Shown piece by piece: positions 50,855 through 58,533 of a DNA stretch of 64,000 bases. Position 1 is the first letter of the stretch. The number at the start of each line of letters is the position of its first letter. The notes beneath the pieces were generated by a model. It was not told the origin of the DNA and ran no database searches. It worked only from the letters and a program-made list of their open reading frames with translations. The position numbers were made by a program, and so were the translations under genes. Source of the DNA: a virus; IMG/VR virus record IMGVR_UViG_3300030329_005540, positions 21,676 to 85,675 of that record; one strand, 5' to 3'.

Positions 50855-50944
50855 GGGCGAAGTGGTGGAATTGGTAGACACCACGGACTTAAAATCCGTT
50901 GGCCTTCAAAAGCCGTGAGGGTTCGAGTCCCTCCTTCGCTACCA
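50855..50944 (+). tRNA. tRNA-Leu (anticodon UAA)
   Basis: A 90-nt class II tRNA. Acceptor GGCGAAG pairs with CTTCGCT (first pair G-T), the anticodon stem ACGGA/TCCGT encloses CTTAAAA, the variable arm is long, the T-loop is TTCGAGT and CCA is encoded. Confidence 0.97.
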
Positions 50945-50946
50945 AC

Positions 50947-51022
50947 GCGAGTGTAGCTCAATTGGTAGAGCATCTGCTTGCCATGCAGAAGGTTGTGGGT
51001 TCGATCCCCATCACTCGCTCCA
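50947..51022 (+). tRNA. tRNA-Gly (anticodon GCC)
   Basis: A 76-nt tRNA. GCGAGTG/CACTCGC acceptor, anticodon loop TTGCCAT, T-loop TTCGATC, encoded CCA. Confidence 0.97.
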
Positions 51023-51066
51023 ATTTTAATTTGTTTTTTTCTGTGTAATCTTCTAATATTTTTTAT

Positions 51067-51142
51067 GCGGACATAGCTCAGTTGGGAGAGCAATTGGTTT
51101 ACACCCAATAGGTCGTAGGTTCGAGCCCTGCTGTCCGTACCA
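51067..51142 (+). tRNA. tRNA-Val (anticodon UAC)
   Basis: A 76-nt tRNA. GCGGACA/TGTCCGT acceptor (first pair G-T), anticodon loop TTTACAC, T-loop TTCGAGC, encoded CCA. Confidence 0.97.
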
Positions 51143-51150
51143 TTTAAAAG

Positions 51151-51501
51151 ATGAGTGCTAAAGTTGTAAATAAAGAATGGGGTTATGAGATTTGGCTTGC
51201 CAACAATCTTGATGAGAACTATTGCGGTAAAATCTTATACATAAAACCCGGCCACTCTAGCTCACTGCATTATCACGCGGAAAAACATGAGACTTTCTAT
51301 ATTTTAGAAGGTGGTTTAAGAGTGGAAACAATTAATACCGAAACAACAGAAAAAAATATGACCGTCTTAAAAGAAGGTGATACAATGGAAATTCCCAGAT
51401 TTCTCCCACACAGATTAATCCCCGCTGGACAAAAACCAGTTAAATTTGTAGAAATAAGCACTTTCCATAGAGATAGCGACTCTTATAGAATAGAAAAATG
51501 A
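51151..51501 (+). CDS. Cupin, mannose-6-phosphate isomerase type II-like
   Basis: A protein of 116 residues. VVNKEWGYEIWLANN starts as in PMI/GMP cupin domains, and HYHAEKHETFYILEGGLRVE near residue 41 and EIPRFLPHRLIPAG near 79 give the two cupin motifs with His/Glu metal ligands. It may isomerise a sugar phosphate (fructose-6-P to mannose-6-P) and feed the mutase encoded just before the tRNAs. Binding or epimerase activity is also possible. Confidence 0.85.
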   Translation: MSAKVVNKEWGYEIWLANNLDENYCGKILYIKPGHSSSLHYHAEKHETFYILEGGLRVETINTETTEKNMTVLKEGDTMEIPRFLPHRLIPAGQKPVKFVEISTFHRDSDSYRIEK

Positions 51502-51520
51502 AATAAATTAGTTTTTTATA

Positions 51521-51549
51521 TTGTCTATTTTTAAGATTTATTAAATACT
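51521..51549 (+). promoter_or_regulatory. Weak class A-like promoter for the secreted protease
   Basis: TTGTCT at 51521-51526, 6 nt, AAGAT, 6 nt, AATACT at 51544-51549, then 5 nt to the ATG. Confidence 0.4.
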
Positions 51550-51554
51550 TTATT

Positions 51555-52514
51555 ATGAAAACTATGATCCCCCTACTCCTTGGTTTCTTCATCGTTAGTA
51601 ATTCTTTCGCTGAAGATAAAGCGCGTCCCGTAGCAGAGCATCTACAAGATGTTTCCGTAACGATTAGAGCCGAGGGTAATTTCTCTGCGGGTGAAGGTTC
51701 CGGAGTAATTTTCACCCGAAAGGACAAAGATGGAAATTTAGTAAATCTAGTTTGGACTGCTGCCCATGTGATAGATAATTTAAGATCAACCAGAGAAGTT
51801 CTGGTAAATGGAACCAAGAAAACTATCGTAGAATTTAAAGACCCGATGATTGTTAAAGAGATTCGGCAAAACGGTAGAATCGTGGGCCGCTTACAAATGG
51901 ATGCAGAAGTTTTAAAGTATTCCGAAAGCGAAAACGGACATGACTTGGCCCTATTAAGAATTAGAAAATTAAATTTTGTTACGACTAGCGTGACGTTCTA
52001 TTTAGACAAAAAGATTCCCGCGCTAGGAACAGACCTTTTGCACGTTGGTTCACTGCTCGGCCAGATGGGCGCGAATAGCATGACTGACGGAATTTATTCC
52101 CAGCACGGCAGACTAATTAAGTCGCTAAACAAGCACGAATTCGATCAAACAACCTGCACAGCTTTCCCCGGATCGTCTGGAGGTGGTGTGTTTTTGAAGC
52201 ATGATGCCAAAGCTAAATACGTGGGAATGCTTGTTAGAGGTGCTGGAGAGGGCTTCAATCTTATCGTACCAGTTCGTAGAATGGTTGACTACTGCGAAAA
52301 GCATAAGATTATGTGGGCCTTGGATAAAAATGTGCCTATGCCCGCTGAAAAAGAATTAGAAGATTTACCGATTGAGCATGAGCCCAAGACGGATAAAGAA
52401 GAAAAAACAGATAAGGAAGAGAAGAGTATTATGGAAAAAGAATTTCCGTTTATGATTCGTAGATATAAACTCGCGCCAGTTACCGTGTCCGGTGAGAGGC
52501 TTCCTTTGAATTAA
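51555..52514 (+). CDS. Secreted trypsin-like serine protease
   Basis: A protein of 319 residues. Signal peptide MKTMIPLLLGFFIVSNSFAED, then a chymotrypsin-fold domain: VWTAAHVID near residue 74 (His), GHDLALLRIRK near 135 (Asp), and TAFPGSSGGGVFL near 200 (Ser in G-x-S-G-G). The C-terminal 60 residues are charged, with a TDKEEK repeat. It resembles periplasmic HtrA-type proteases without PDZ domains. Targets may be host envelope proteins. Confidence 0.9.
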   Translation: MKTMIPLLLGFFIVSNSFAEDKARPVAEHLQDVSVTIRAEGNFSAGEGSGVIFTRKDKDGNLVNLVWTAAHVIDNLRSTREVLVNGTKKTIVEFKDPMIVKEIRQNGRIVGRLQMDAEVLKYSESENGHDLALLRIRKLNFVTTSVTFYLDKKIPALGTDLLHVGSLLGQMGANSMTDGIYSQHGRLIKSLNKHEFDQTTCTAFPGSSGGGVFLKHDAKAKYVGMLVRGAGEGFNLIVPVRRMVDYCEKHKIMWALDKNVPMPAEKELEDLPIEHEPKTDKEEKTDKEEKSIMEKEFPFMIRRYKLAPVTVSGERLPLN

Positions 52515-52565
52515 AATTAATTAAAATTATTAACCACTCAATAACGGGATGTTGGGGGGTGGAGT

Positions 52566-52600
52566 AAACGCGGTGGATCGTAAGGTTCGCCGCGTTTTTT
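52566..52600 (+). terminator. Intrinsic terminator after the protease gene
   Basis: AAACGCGG pairs with CCGCGTTT around a 16-nt loop and runs into TTTTTT. The next promoter motif starts three bases later. Confidence 0.85.
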
Positions 52601-52602
52601 AA

Positions 52603-52610
52603 GTGTAATA
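52603..52610 (+). promoter_or_regulatory. Class B promoter motif (GTGTAATA)
   Basis: GTGTAATA, then 10 nt to a GTG start, directly after the terminator T-run. Confidence 0.55.
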
Positions 52611-52620
52611 ACAAATAGAA

Positions 52621-52830
52621 GTGAAAACGATAATAACAGTAAACGGCTTAGATGTTAAGGTTATTTCTAAGAAAGTCTTAGGAAATATCCTTGCGGAAAA
52701 GGTCGTAATTATAGATGAGTTTAATGATGTCGATACAATCGAAGCAGAGCTTATCGTCAAGTACCTCTATAACGAAGGCTTCTTGAAGAAAGAAGGAGTG
52801 TCTTTAGAGGTGGTCAAAGTGAAGTATTAA
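52621..52830 (+). CDS. Small YLYNEGF-motif protein (second copy)
   Basis: A protein of 69 residues with a GTG start. Shares the A-E-L-I-V-K-Y-L-Y-N-E-G-F block with the protein at 49355-49603. Both follow a class B promoter motif. Function unknown; the repeated element may be a small helix-hairpin fold. Confidence 0.55.
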   Translation: MKTIITVNGLDVKVISKKVLGNILAEKVVIIDEFNDVDTIEAELIVKYLYNEGFLKKEGVSLEVVKVKY

Positions 52831-52832
52831 GC

Positions 52833-52861
52833 TTGCCCTTTGTTAAAGCTTTTGTTATACT
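52833..52861 (+). promoter_or_regulatory. Class A promoter for 52869-53132
   Basis: TTGCCC at 52833-52838, 6 nt, AAAGC at 52845-52849, 6 nt, TATACT at 52856-52861, then 7 nt to the ATG. Confidence 0.75.
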
Positions 52862-52868
52862 ATTATGT

Positions 52869-53132
52869 ATGACAGCACAGCGTCTTCAAGAAAAGATTGA
52901 CCTAATCAATGCCTCAATCACCTTTTGGGAAGAGCAAGGTCAAAAAATTATAAACAAGATGGATAAGAATAATGATTATTCTGAGAGTAATCATCAACAG
53001 CTTTACTTATGCTTTCATAAAATAGAATTAGAAGAACAGCAATTGGATAAAGTCGAATCTGAATATAATTTATATTTGCAAAAACTCAAAAAAATTCGAC
53101 GAGGACACCACCAGAAGAGTTTTTTAATTTAA
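52869..53132 (+). CDS. Small coiled-coil protein
   Basis: A protein of 87 residues from the ATG at 52869. An upstream in-frame ATG at 52833 falls on the -35 box and is unlikely. The sequence is charged and helical (LQEKIDLINASITFWEEQGQ; KIELEEQQLDKVESEYNLYLQ split here), which suggests a coiled coil. Function unknown. Confidence 0.6.
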   Translation: MTAQRLQEKIDLINASITFWEEQGQKIINKMDKNNDYSESNHQQLYLCFHKIELEEQQLDKVESEYNLYLQKLKKIRRGHHQKSFLI

Positions 53133-53133
53133 T

Positions 53134-53292
53134 ATGACTGATAAGAAAAAATATTACGTTATAGTTTCTAGCGACAAAAAATATACCCACGGAGCCTTCG
53201 AGTATTCCCCAGAAGGCTTGCAAAAAGCAAAAGACTACATAAAAGTTATTTCAATTAGATCAGATGAAAAATTCAAAATCATCGAAAAATAA
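53134..53292 (+). CDS. Small protein of 52 residues
   Basis: Starts at ATG 53134 and overlaps the sigma-factor start by 29 nt. The sequence (KKYYVIVSSDKKYTHGAFEYS...) looks like a small beta-alpha domain. The family is unknown. It was too short for automatic calling but has a good frame and fits the gene spacing. Confidence 0.5.
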   Translation: MTDKKKYYVIVSSDKKYTHGAFEYSPEGLQKAKDYIKVISIRSDEKFKIIEK

Positions 53293-53995
53293 AGAAGCCG
53301 AAGAAGCTAAAAAATTAGAGAAGGAACTAGTCAATCGTTGTAAACTAGGCGACCCTCTAGCCTTTGATCAATTAATGAAAATTAATGGAGCCAAAATAAA
53401 AGGTTGGTGCATGAAATATTGTGCAGAAAATCAGTCTCAGGTCGATGAGGTTTATCAATTGACCATGATTAAATGTTGGAATAAAATTTCTCAATTCAAA
53501 GGTACTTCAAGCTTTTTAACTTGGGCTAACGCCATAGCAAGAAATAATTTTTACGATATAAAACGCGCTGAAGCACGTCGCATTTTTCTTTCTATGGATG
53601 CTTCATACCCATCAGCCTACGCCACTGGCTTCCGCACCGACAGCGACATGAGCGGCAGCAGCAGCATCGGCGGCAACGCTGGCCTCGCGCTCTCTGCTAC
53701 CAATCAGCTTAAATATTGTGGATACGACGTAGAAGAGTCTTCTGTCGCGAATACCATAGATGACCCCCGTGGCGAAACCCTTGGAAAAGAAAGCAAGAAA
53801 ACAAATGAAGAAGCCGCCGAAAGGATTCTTAGTAAATTATCTGTAGACCACAGCAGAGTTTTGAGGATGTTCGAGTACGACGAATTAACTTATAGCCAGA
53901 TCGCTGAAAAGCTGGGAGTATCAGAAGGCACGGTGATGTCTAGGATATATTATGCCAGAAAGAACGGTAAAAAATATTTACCTATTAAGAAATAG
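53264..53995 (+). CDS. ECF-like sigma factor
   Basis: A protein of 243 residues. Region 2: GDPLAFDQLMKINGAKIKGWC near residue 31 and QFKGTSSFLTWANAIARNNFYDIKR near 83 (F-L-T-W-L-type segment with I-A-R-N). A Ser/Gly-rich insert of about 60 residues follows. Region 4: LSVDHSRVLRMFEYDELTYSQIAEKLGVSEGTVMSRIYYARK near 195 is a clear ECF helix-turn-helix (described as two blocks). It is a second sigma factor in the window and may read one of the two phage promoter classes. Confidence 0.9.
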   Translation: MKNSKSSKNKEAEEAKKLEKELVNRCKLGDPLAFDQLMKINGAKIKGWCMKYCAENQSQVDEVYQLTMIKCWNKISQFKGTSSFLTWANAIARNNFYDIKRAEARRIFLSMDASYPSAYATGFRTDSDMSGSSSIGGNAGLALSATNQLKYCGYDVEESSVANTIDDPRGETLGKESKKTNEEAAERILSKLSVDHSRVLRMFEYDELTYSQIAEKLGVSEGTVMSRIYYARKNGKKYLPIKK

Positions 53996-54002
53996 TGTAA
54001 AT
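53995..54002 (+). promoter_or_regulatory. Class B promoter motif (GTGTAAAT)
   Basis: GTGTAAAT, 6 nt, GTG start. AATAGTGTAAATA is identical to the block before 16662-16916. Confidence 0.6.
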
Positions 54003-54008
54003 ATAAGA

Positions 54009-54329
54009 GTGGATGACGACGACTTAATAGCAGAAATAACCAAGATAGTAAAAAATGCCGAGAAAAACGGCGCAAAAATTGCGGTTAGTGAGACACCTGA
54101 TAAATTTACTTATATTATCGCCACTAAAGACTTAAAAAAGGCGGTTATCATAGGAAAAGTAGATATTAATAAAATTGAAATAGTCGTTGGTTATATAATT
54201 GATTTAAATAAGTGGAAATGGGCCACAGCCGAAGGTTTTACCAGAGATCAAATAGTTGACGACATGAGCGGAGAAGTTTTTAAGCACGTAGATTTAAAAG
54301 ACATCCCGCAATATTTTTCATCATGCTAA
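54009..54329 (+). CDS. Unknown protein of 106 residues
   Basis: I use the GTG at 54009 because a class B motif ends 6 nt upstream. An ATG at 53952 would overlap the sigma gene by 44 nt. Alternating charged and hydrophobic segments (LIAEITKIVKNAEKNGAKIAV, split here) suggest a small alpha/beta domain. Family unknown. Overlaps the next gene by 7 nt. Confidence 0.55.
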   Translation: MDDDDLIAEITKIVKNAEKNGAKIAVSETPDKFTYIIATKDLKKAVIIGKVDINKIEIVVGYIIDLNKWKWATAEGFTRDQIVDDMSGEVFKHVDLKDIPQYFSSC

Positions 54330-54505
54330 CAAACGAAAAACACGAATTGGCCCGCGAATTAGTTTCGCAGATGCTCGACAAAGCAGTTGAAGAGGATCGC
54401 TTGCACAAGATTAACGCTATTGAAAATCATAAAGCATCCCAAGCTATAGGAGATAGCTGGTGGGTACATCACCTAAAGGCTCTTGACCAACTACTCTCGC
54501 AATGA
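54323..54505 (+). CDS. Small helical protein
   Basis: A protein of 60 residues, helical, with no motif recognised (ELARELVSQMLDKAVEEDR). Overlaps the next gene by 4 nt. Confidence 0.5.
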   Translation: MLTNEKHELARELVSQMLDKAVEEDRLHKINAIENHKASQAIGDSWWVHHLKALDQLLSQ

Positions 54506-55086
54506 TGTCAGATGTAGTCATTTGCGAATACCCACTCGATTTCGACAAGATCGAGCCTGAAATGTTCTTGCCACCGATTTGGTCAAAGTTCGAATTTCAG
54601 ACTTCCTCTTTTAAAAACGATCTGTTTTGGGTTGACGAATACAATATTGAAGATGATGGAACAATATATAAAAAAGACGTAGAAAGAGAAATGGTTAAAA
54701 CCGAAGAGGGGTTTTCAGAAATAAAAGAATCTGACAAAGGCATTGAAAGGGTTGATTATACCGGCGAATTAAATTTATTTGGACTCCATTTAGAAAAAGA
54801 AAGCGACTTTGAGATAGAAATAAAATTACTTTATTATAAAGGAGAACTAAAAGAGGTTGTCTCTATTGACTCTAAAAAGGTCTGTAATAAACAGCGTAAA
54901 AAAGAAATCAAAAAATATAAAGAGTTTGCAGAGAGGGAAAAGTTCAAAAAAGAAAGCTGGTGGTATTCTTACGCCGAAATTTACAATCTCATAGTTAGCA
55001 TTCCGTTTTATATTATTAGATATTTATTTGGGCTGGCGGTAAAAATTTGTTGGAAGATAGAGAACTTAATAAGATTTAAATTATAA
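54502..55086 (+). CDS. Putative membrane-associated protein
   Basis: A protein of 194 residues. The first 150 residues are soluble and charged; the C-terminus has one long hydrophobic segment (YNLIVSIPFYIIRYLFGLAV) that should insert in a membrane. It converges with the next gene by 11 nt. No family recognised. Confidence 0.55.
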   Translation: MMSDVVICEYPLDFDKIEPEMFLPPIWSKFEFQTSSFKNDLFWVDEYNIEDDGTIYKKDVEREMVKTEEGFSEIKESDKGIERVDYTGELNLFGLHLEKESDFEIEIKLLYYKGELKEVVSIDSKKVCNKQRKKEIKKYKEFAEREKFKKESWWYSYAEIYNLIVSIPFYIIRYLFGLAVKICWKIENLIRFKL

Positions 55087-55408
55087 TATTTCTCATTGAT
55101 TTAAGTTGTCCCAACAATAGTGGAGTATTTTCACAGCGTATGTAGTCAGTTTTAATTGTCAGCGGATAGTTCATTTCGGTATCGAGCCGAACACCTTCTA
55201 TTTTCCACCGTGGTTCCACAAAATCAACCACGAAGTCTGCCCAACCACGTTTTTTAAGAAATTTGTAGTAAATATCAATAGCTTCTTTTTCAGCCTCGAT
55301 CAAAGGCGTGTAATCCAACTCCTCTTTAGCCATCATAGTAATATATCTAAAAAATAGCCCCTCTGAAGGAGGATCAGAACTTAACTCCGACACTATTATC
55401 AGATTCAT
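55076..55408 (-). CDS. Unknown protein of 110 residues
   Basis: A mixed alpha/beta protein with no recognised motif. A class B promoter motif lies 7 nt upstream. It is the only minus-strand gene in this part and is divergent from the metabolic cassette. Confidence 0.55.
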   Translation of the reverse strand: MNLIIVSELSSDPPSEGLFFRYITMMAKEELDYTPLIEAEKEAIDIYYKFLKKRGWADFVVDFVEPRWKIEGVRLDTEMNYPLTIKTDYIRCENTPLLLGQLKSMRNIII

Positions 55409-55415
55409 ACTTAAT

Positions 55416-55423
55416 TATTACAC
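55416..55423 (-). promoter_or_regulatory. Class B promoter motif (GTGTAATA), leftward
   Basis: GTGTAATA, 7 nt, ATG. A T-run lies upstream. Confidence 0.65.
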
Positions 55424-55448
55424 TATTGGTTAAAAAATAAAATATTCT

Positions 55449-55477
55449 TTGCTCTTTTTAAAAAAAATCGGTATAAT
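55449..55477 (+). promoter_or_regulatory. Promoter of the metabolic cassette
   Basis: TTGCTC at 55449-55454, 17 nt, perfect TATAAT at 55472-55477, then 7 nt to the ATG. The class A spacer element is replaced by AAAAA. Confidence 0.7.
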
Positions 55478-55484
55478 AAATTGT

Positions 55485-56057
55485 ATGAGGCTGGATCACA
55501 TTGCATATCGAGCAAAAGATAGATACAAGACAGCAAAGTTTTTTCAAGATTGTCTAGGGTATTCTATTGGTGTAGAATTTGATTTAAAATTCGATGATGG
55601 CAGCACAACAGATTGCCTCGCTTTAGTACCGCCTGAAACCCGCCATCCTGAAACTCATATGTGGAAATATAATATTTTAATGGGTGTTAATTATGCGGGG
55701 CCGGGAGACGAGTTAGACAATGTAAAATGCGAGTATCATGCCGCGCCAGAAATTTTTGTTAGCGATGGCGAGAAAGGTTCTATTGTAGGAGATTGGGTAG
55801 ATGAACGGGGAGGCGTAGGCGGAGTTCATCACATCGCTTATCAAGTAGATGATGTTGAGGCGGTTATGCATTCGTGGAAACAAATGGGCTACGCTGAGTT
55901 TTATTCTGACAAACCGTTAGAATGTCCCGGCCTTGTTCAAGTTTTTACCAAACCTTCGGAACTAACAGGGGTTATTTATGAACTTATTAAAAGAGATGGT
56001 AAAGGATTTTGTGAAGATAATGTCAAAGGACTTATGGAAAGCACGAGGAAACTATAA
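55485..56057 (+). CDS. VOC/glyoxalase-fold protein
   Basis: A protein of 190 residues from the ATG at 55485, fixed by the promoter 7 nt upstream; an upstream ATG would add 12 residues. RLDHIAYRAKDRYKTAKFF opens the first beta-alpha-beta-beta-beta unit with a His ligand, and GGVHHIAYQVDDVEAVMHSW near residue 120 opens the second, followed by YELIKRD with a Glu ligand. It has the metal site of glyoxalases and dioxygenases. Its place before an aldehyde dehydrogenase points to a small-molecule pathway. Overlapping start of the next gene follows two bases later. Confidence 0.85.
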   Translation: MRLDHIAYRAKDRYKTAKFFQDCLGYSIGVEFDLKFDDGSTTDCLALVPPETRHPETHMWKYNILMGVNYAGPGDELDNVKCEYHAAPEIFVSDGEKGSIVGDWVDERGGVGGVHHIAYQVDDVEAVMHSWKQMGYAEFYSDKPLECPGLVQVFTKPSELTGVIYELIKRDGKGFCEDNVKGLMESTRKL

Positions 56058-56058
56058 T

Positions 56059-57594
56059 ATGAGAGATTTTGAAGGAAGAAATTATATCGACGGTAAATGG
56101 GAGTGCCCAGCCGAAATGTACACCAAAATAAATCCTGCCACCGGCAAGGCGCAGGGAGCATTTCCGTCTTCGGATAAAGCTGTGGTTCGTAAGGCTCTTT
56201 TATGTGCAAGAAAAGCTTTTAAGAAATGGAGAAAAGTGAGTCGTTTTGTTCGCTCTGACTACATGAACAAAGTGGCTCAATTAATTGAGAGAGACAGGGA
56301 GAAACTAGCCACGGTTATTTCTTTAGAAACAGGCAAAACTTATAATGAAAGCATCGCAGAAGTCAACGAGGCTCTTCATATGGCCCAGTTTGCCTTCGGG
56401 TCGGGACGTTATTCTCATGGTGAAGCGGTTGCGTCTGAAATTCAAGATAAAGATTCTTACATGCTTCGTAAGCCTAAAGGTGTAATAGCTATTGTAACGC
56501 CTTTTAATTTCCCGTTGGCTATTGGCATGTTTTGGAATGCTGCGCCAGCGTTGGTAGAGGGAAACACAATTGTAATAAAACCAAGTGAAGACGCTCCGAT
56601 GTCAACTCAAATGGCTGTACAGCTTTATGCAGAAGCTGGCATCCCACGTGGCGTCATTAATTTGGTTCATGGCGATGGTGTCGCTGGTGACGCTTTGGTT
56701 CGTGGCGATTGTGATCATATTTGCTTCACTGGTAGTGCCGATGTCGGACAGCATATTCGTAAAGTGGCTGCTGAGTCTTGGCATAAAACTACCTCTTGTG
56801 AGTTAGGAAGTAAATCTGCTTGCATTATTTTCAATGACGTTGAAATGGATTTAGCGGTTGAAGCCGCTGTCGCCAGCGCATTCAAACTCTCCGGCCAGAG
56901 ATGTGTTTCTTCGGGGCGCATGATTGTGCAGAGAAGCATTGTTGACGAATTTGCTAGGCGATTCACGCAAGAAGCCGTTAAGCTCAAAACGGGTAATCCA
57001 TTTAAAAAAATTCCCTGCACTACTGGAATGCCCGAAGCTATCTGCTGGGATGAAATGGTTCCAGACGAGAGTGTTTACTATGGCCCAATTATTAACCAGC
57101 AAGGTTTTGCTAAAATAAGGAAATACAATAAGAACGTTTTTGATGATCCTCAAGCAGAGGTTCTTTTATCACCCGTGTACACAGGTGAGGGGAACAGCTA
57201 TTATAGCACTCCAATGGTTTACAAAACAGAGTGGAGAGGTGTCGAAGCGCCCTACCTCAGAGATGAGGTCTTTGGCCCCCATGTAGCAATTATTCCATTC
57301 GACACATTGGAAGATGCCATTCGTATCTATAACGATACTGAATACGGGCTTGCCGTTGGTGTTTTAACTAACGACTTCAGAAAAGCCAGAGTGCTGCGAG
57401 ACGAATGCGATGCCGGTATGATTTATTGGAATGGTGGTTCTATCGCTGCTGAATCACATCTCGCGTTTGGAGGAGTAAAGAAATCGGGCAACGGATTCCC
57501 TAGCGCCGCTAGGACATTCCGAGCCGTAACACACGAAATAAGTTGGACTGTAAATCATGCAGACAGACTGACTTTCCCACAGGGTATGAAATAA
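56059..57594 (+). CDS. NAD-dependent aldehyde dehydrogenase (ALDH7-like)
   Basis: A protein of 511 residues from the ATG at 56059, two bases after the VOC stop; upstream in-frame ATGs would lie inside that gene. Standard ALDH motifs: IAIVTPFNFPLAIGMFWNAAP near residue 145, ITFTGS-type HICFTGSADVGQ near 226, TTSCELGSKSACIIF (catalytic Glu) near 248 and LSGQRCVSSGRM (catalytic Cys) near 283, and YWNGGSIAAESHLAFGGVKKSG near 457. Related ALDH7 enzymes oxidise alpha-aminoadipic semialdehyde. A lysine-dehydrogenase-like gene three genes downstream would supply that substrate (inference). Confidence 0.9.
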   Translation: MRDFEGRNYIDGKWECPAEMYTKINPATGKAQGAFPSSDKAVVRKALLCARKAFKKWRKVSRFVRSDYMNKVAQLIERDREKLATVISLETGKTYNESIAEVNEALHMAQFAFGSGRYSHGEAVASEIQDKDSYMLRKPKGVIAIVTPFNFPLAIGMFWNAAPALVEGNTIVIKPSEDAPMSTQMAVQLYAEAGIPRGVINLVHGDGVAGDALVRGDCDHICFTGSADVGQHIRKVAAESWHKTTSCELGSKSACIIFNDVEMDLAVEAAVASAFKLSGQRCVSSGRMIVQRSIVDEFARRFTQEAVKLKTGNPFKKIPCTTGMPEAICWDEMVPDESVYYGPIINQQGFAKIRKYNKNVFDDPQAEVLLSPVYTGEGNSYYSTPMVYKTEWRGVEAPYLRDEVFGPHVAIIPFDTLEDAIRIYNDTEYGLAVGVLTNDFRKARVLRDECDAGMIYWNGGSIAAESHLAFGGVKKSGNGFPSAARTFRAVTHEISWTVNHADRLTFPQGMK

Positions 57595-57779
57595 TGAAAT
57601 ATTACTATACAGTAGAACAGCGAACTATGATGGGCTGGACGGAAGTGGCCGCTTTTACAGAAGAGTTCAACGCTCAGAAGCATGAAGCGGAGTTCAATGT
57701 CGGGTCGATGGTTAACCCTACTAGAATTCAGAAAAAAGAATTTTTAGATTACATGTATGAAGACGATTATAATGAATAA
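57594..57779 (+). CDS. Small protein of 61 residues
   Basis: Starts with an ATG that shares one base with the ALDH stop (TAATG). Acidic, aromatic (KYYYTVEQRTMMGWTEVAAF). Function unknown. Confidence 0.55.
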   Translation: MKYYYTVEQRTMMGWTEVAAFTEEFNAQKHEAEFNVGSMVNPTRIQKKEFLDYMYEDDYNE

Positions 57780-58532
57780 ATGAATGATCATCCAGAAGCA
57801 TCACAGAATCAGGAATTTCATGAGTCGAAACAATTTGCAGCGGATAACCAGTTCGTTGTATTAGTTGACATAGATGAAACTGTTTGTTTTTACGGAGAAA
57901 AACGCCGTTACGATTTAGCCGAGCCAAATCATGAAAATATAGCTAAAATAAATAAGCTCTATGACGAAGGCTGGTATGTTATATATTGGACAGCGAGAGG
58001 AGGCTCAGAAAAGTCCAAGGCGGCGGGTAGATGTTATTATGATTTTACATGGAATCAATTAATATCATGGGGCTGTAAATTTCACGATTTGTCCACGGGT
58101 TCTAAAGGAAAATATATAAAGCCCGCTTGCGATCTAGTTATTGACGACAAGTCCAAAAGGATCGAGGAGGTGGGAGAAGCGGGCTGGCAAGATTTGGCTC
58201 CAGAAATCTGTCGTCAGAGAATGGTAGTCGAAGGCACTCTCCACAACGCTTTTGCTCCTGAAGATCAAATTAGATACTGCAAAGAAATCTCTAAAGTATT
58301 AGACATGACTCCGGTTTCAGAGCCTACAACGGATTTCGCTAAAGACTACGGGTGGTGTTGCTTCATGCATTGGAAAGAGTCAGGTATGCATATCTATAGC
58401 TGGGATCATAGAAGCCCCAAGTTTTTTTCAATTGATATTTATACTTGTAAATCATTTAAAGAAGAAGACGTAATTAGATATACGCGAGAATTTTTCAAAG
58501 AGAATTTAATAGAAGTGACTTGGAAGGACTAG
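57780..58532 (+). CDS. HAD phosphatase-like domain fused to SpeD-like AdoMet decarboxylase
   Basis: A protein of 250 residues. Residues 25-130 are HAD-like: VVLVDIDETVCFYG with the D30-x-D32 pair, YWTARGG, and CDLVIDDKSKRI with an acidic motif IV. Residues 150-250 resemble AdoMet decarboxylase: RMVVEGTLHNA, then a segment ending HWKESGMHIYSWD (E200-S201, where the family is cleaved to make the pyruvoyl group), then SIDIYTCKSF. The usual E-S-H sequence reads E-S-G. It probably makes decarboxylated AdoMet for polyamines. I have not seen this fusion described; it lies right after the ALDH gene pair. Confidence 0.7.
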   Translation: MNDHPEASQNQEFHESKQFAADNQFVVLVDIDETVCFYGEKRRYDLAEPNHENIAKINKLYDEGWYVIYWTARGGSEKSKAAGRCYYDFTWNQLISWGCKFHDLSTGSKGKYIKPACDLVIDDKSKRIEEVGEAGWQDLAPEICRQRMVVEGTLHNAFAPEDQIRYCKEISKVLDMTPVSEPTTDFAKDYGWCCFMHWKESGMHIYSWDHRSPKFFSIDIYTCKSFKEEDVIRYTREFFKENLIEVTWKD

Positions 58533-58533
58533 A

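Noticed and set aside
50845-51108. Minus-strand open frame of 87 residues across the tRNAs
   Set aside because: It is antisense to tRNA-Leu, tRNA-Gly and tRNA-Val, a common false gene pattern.
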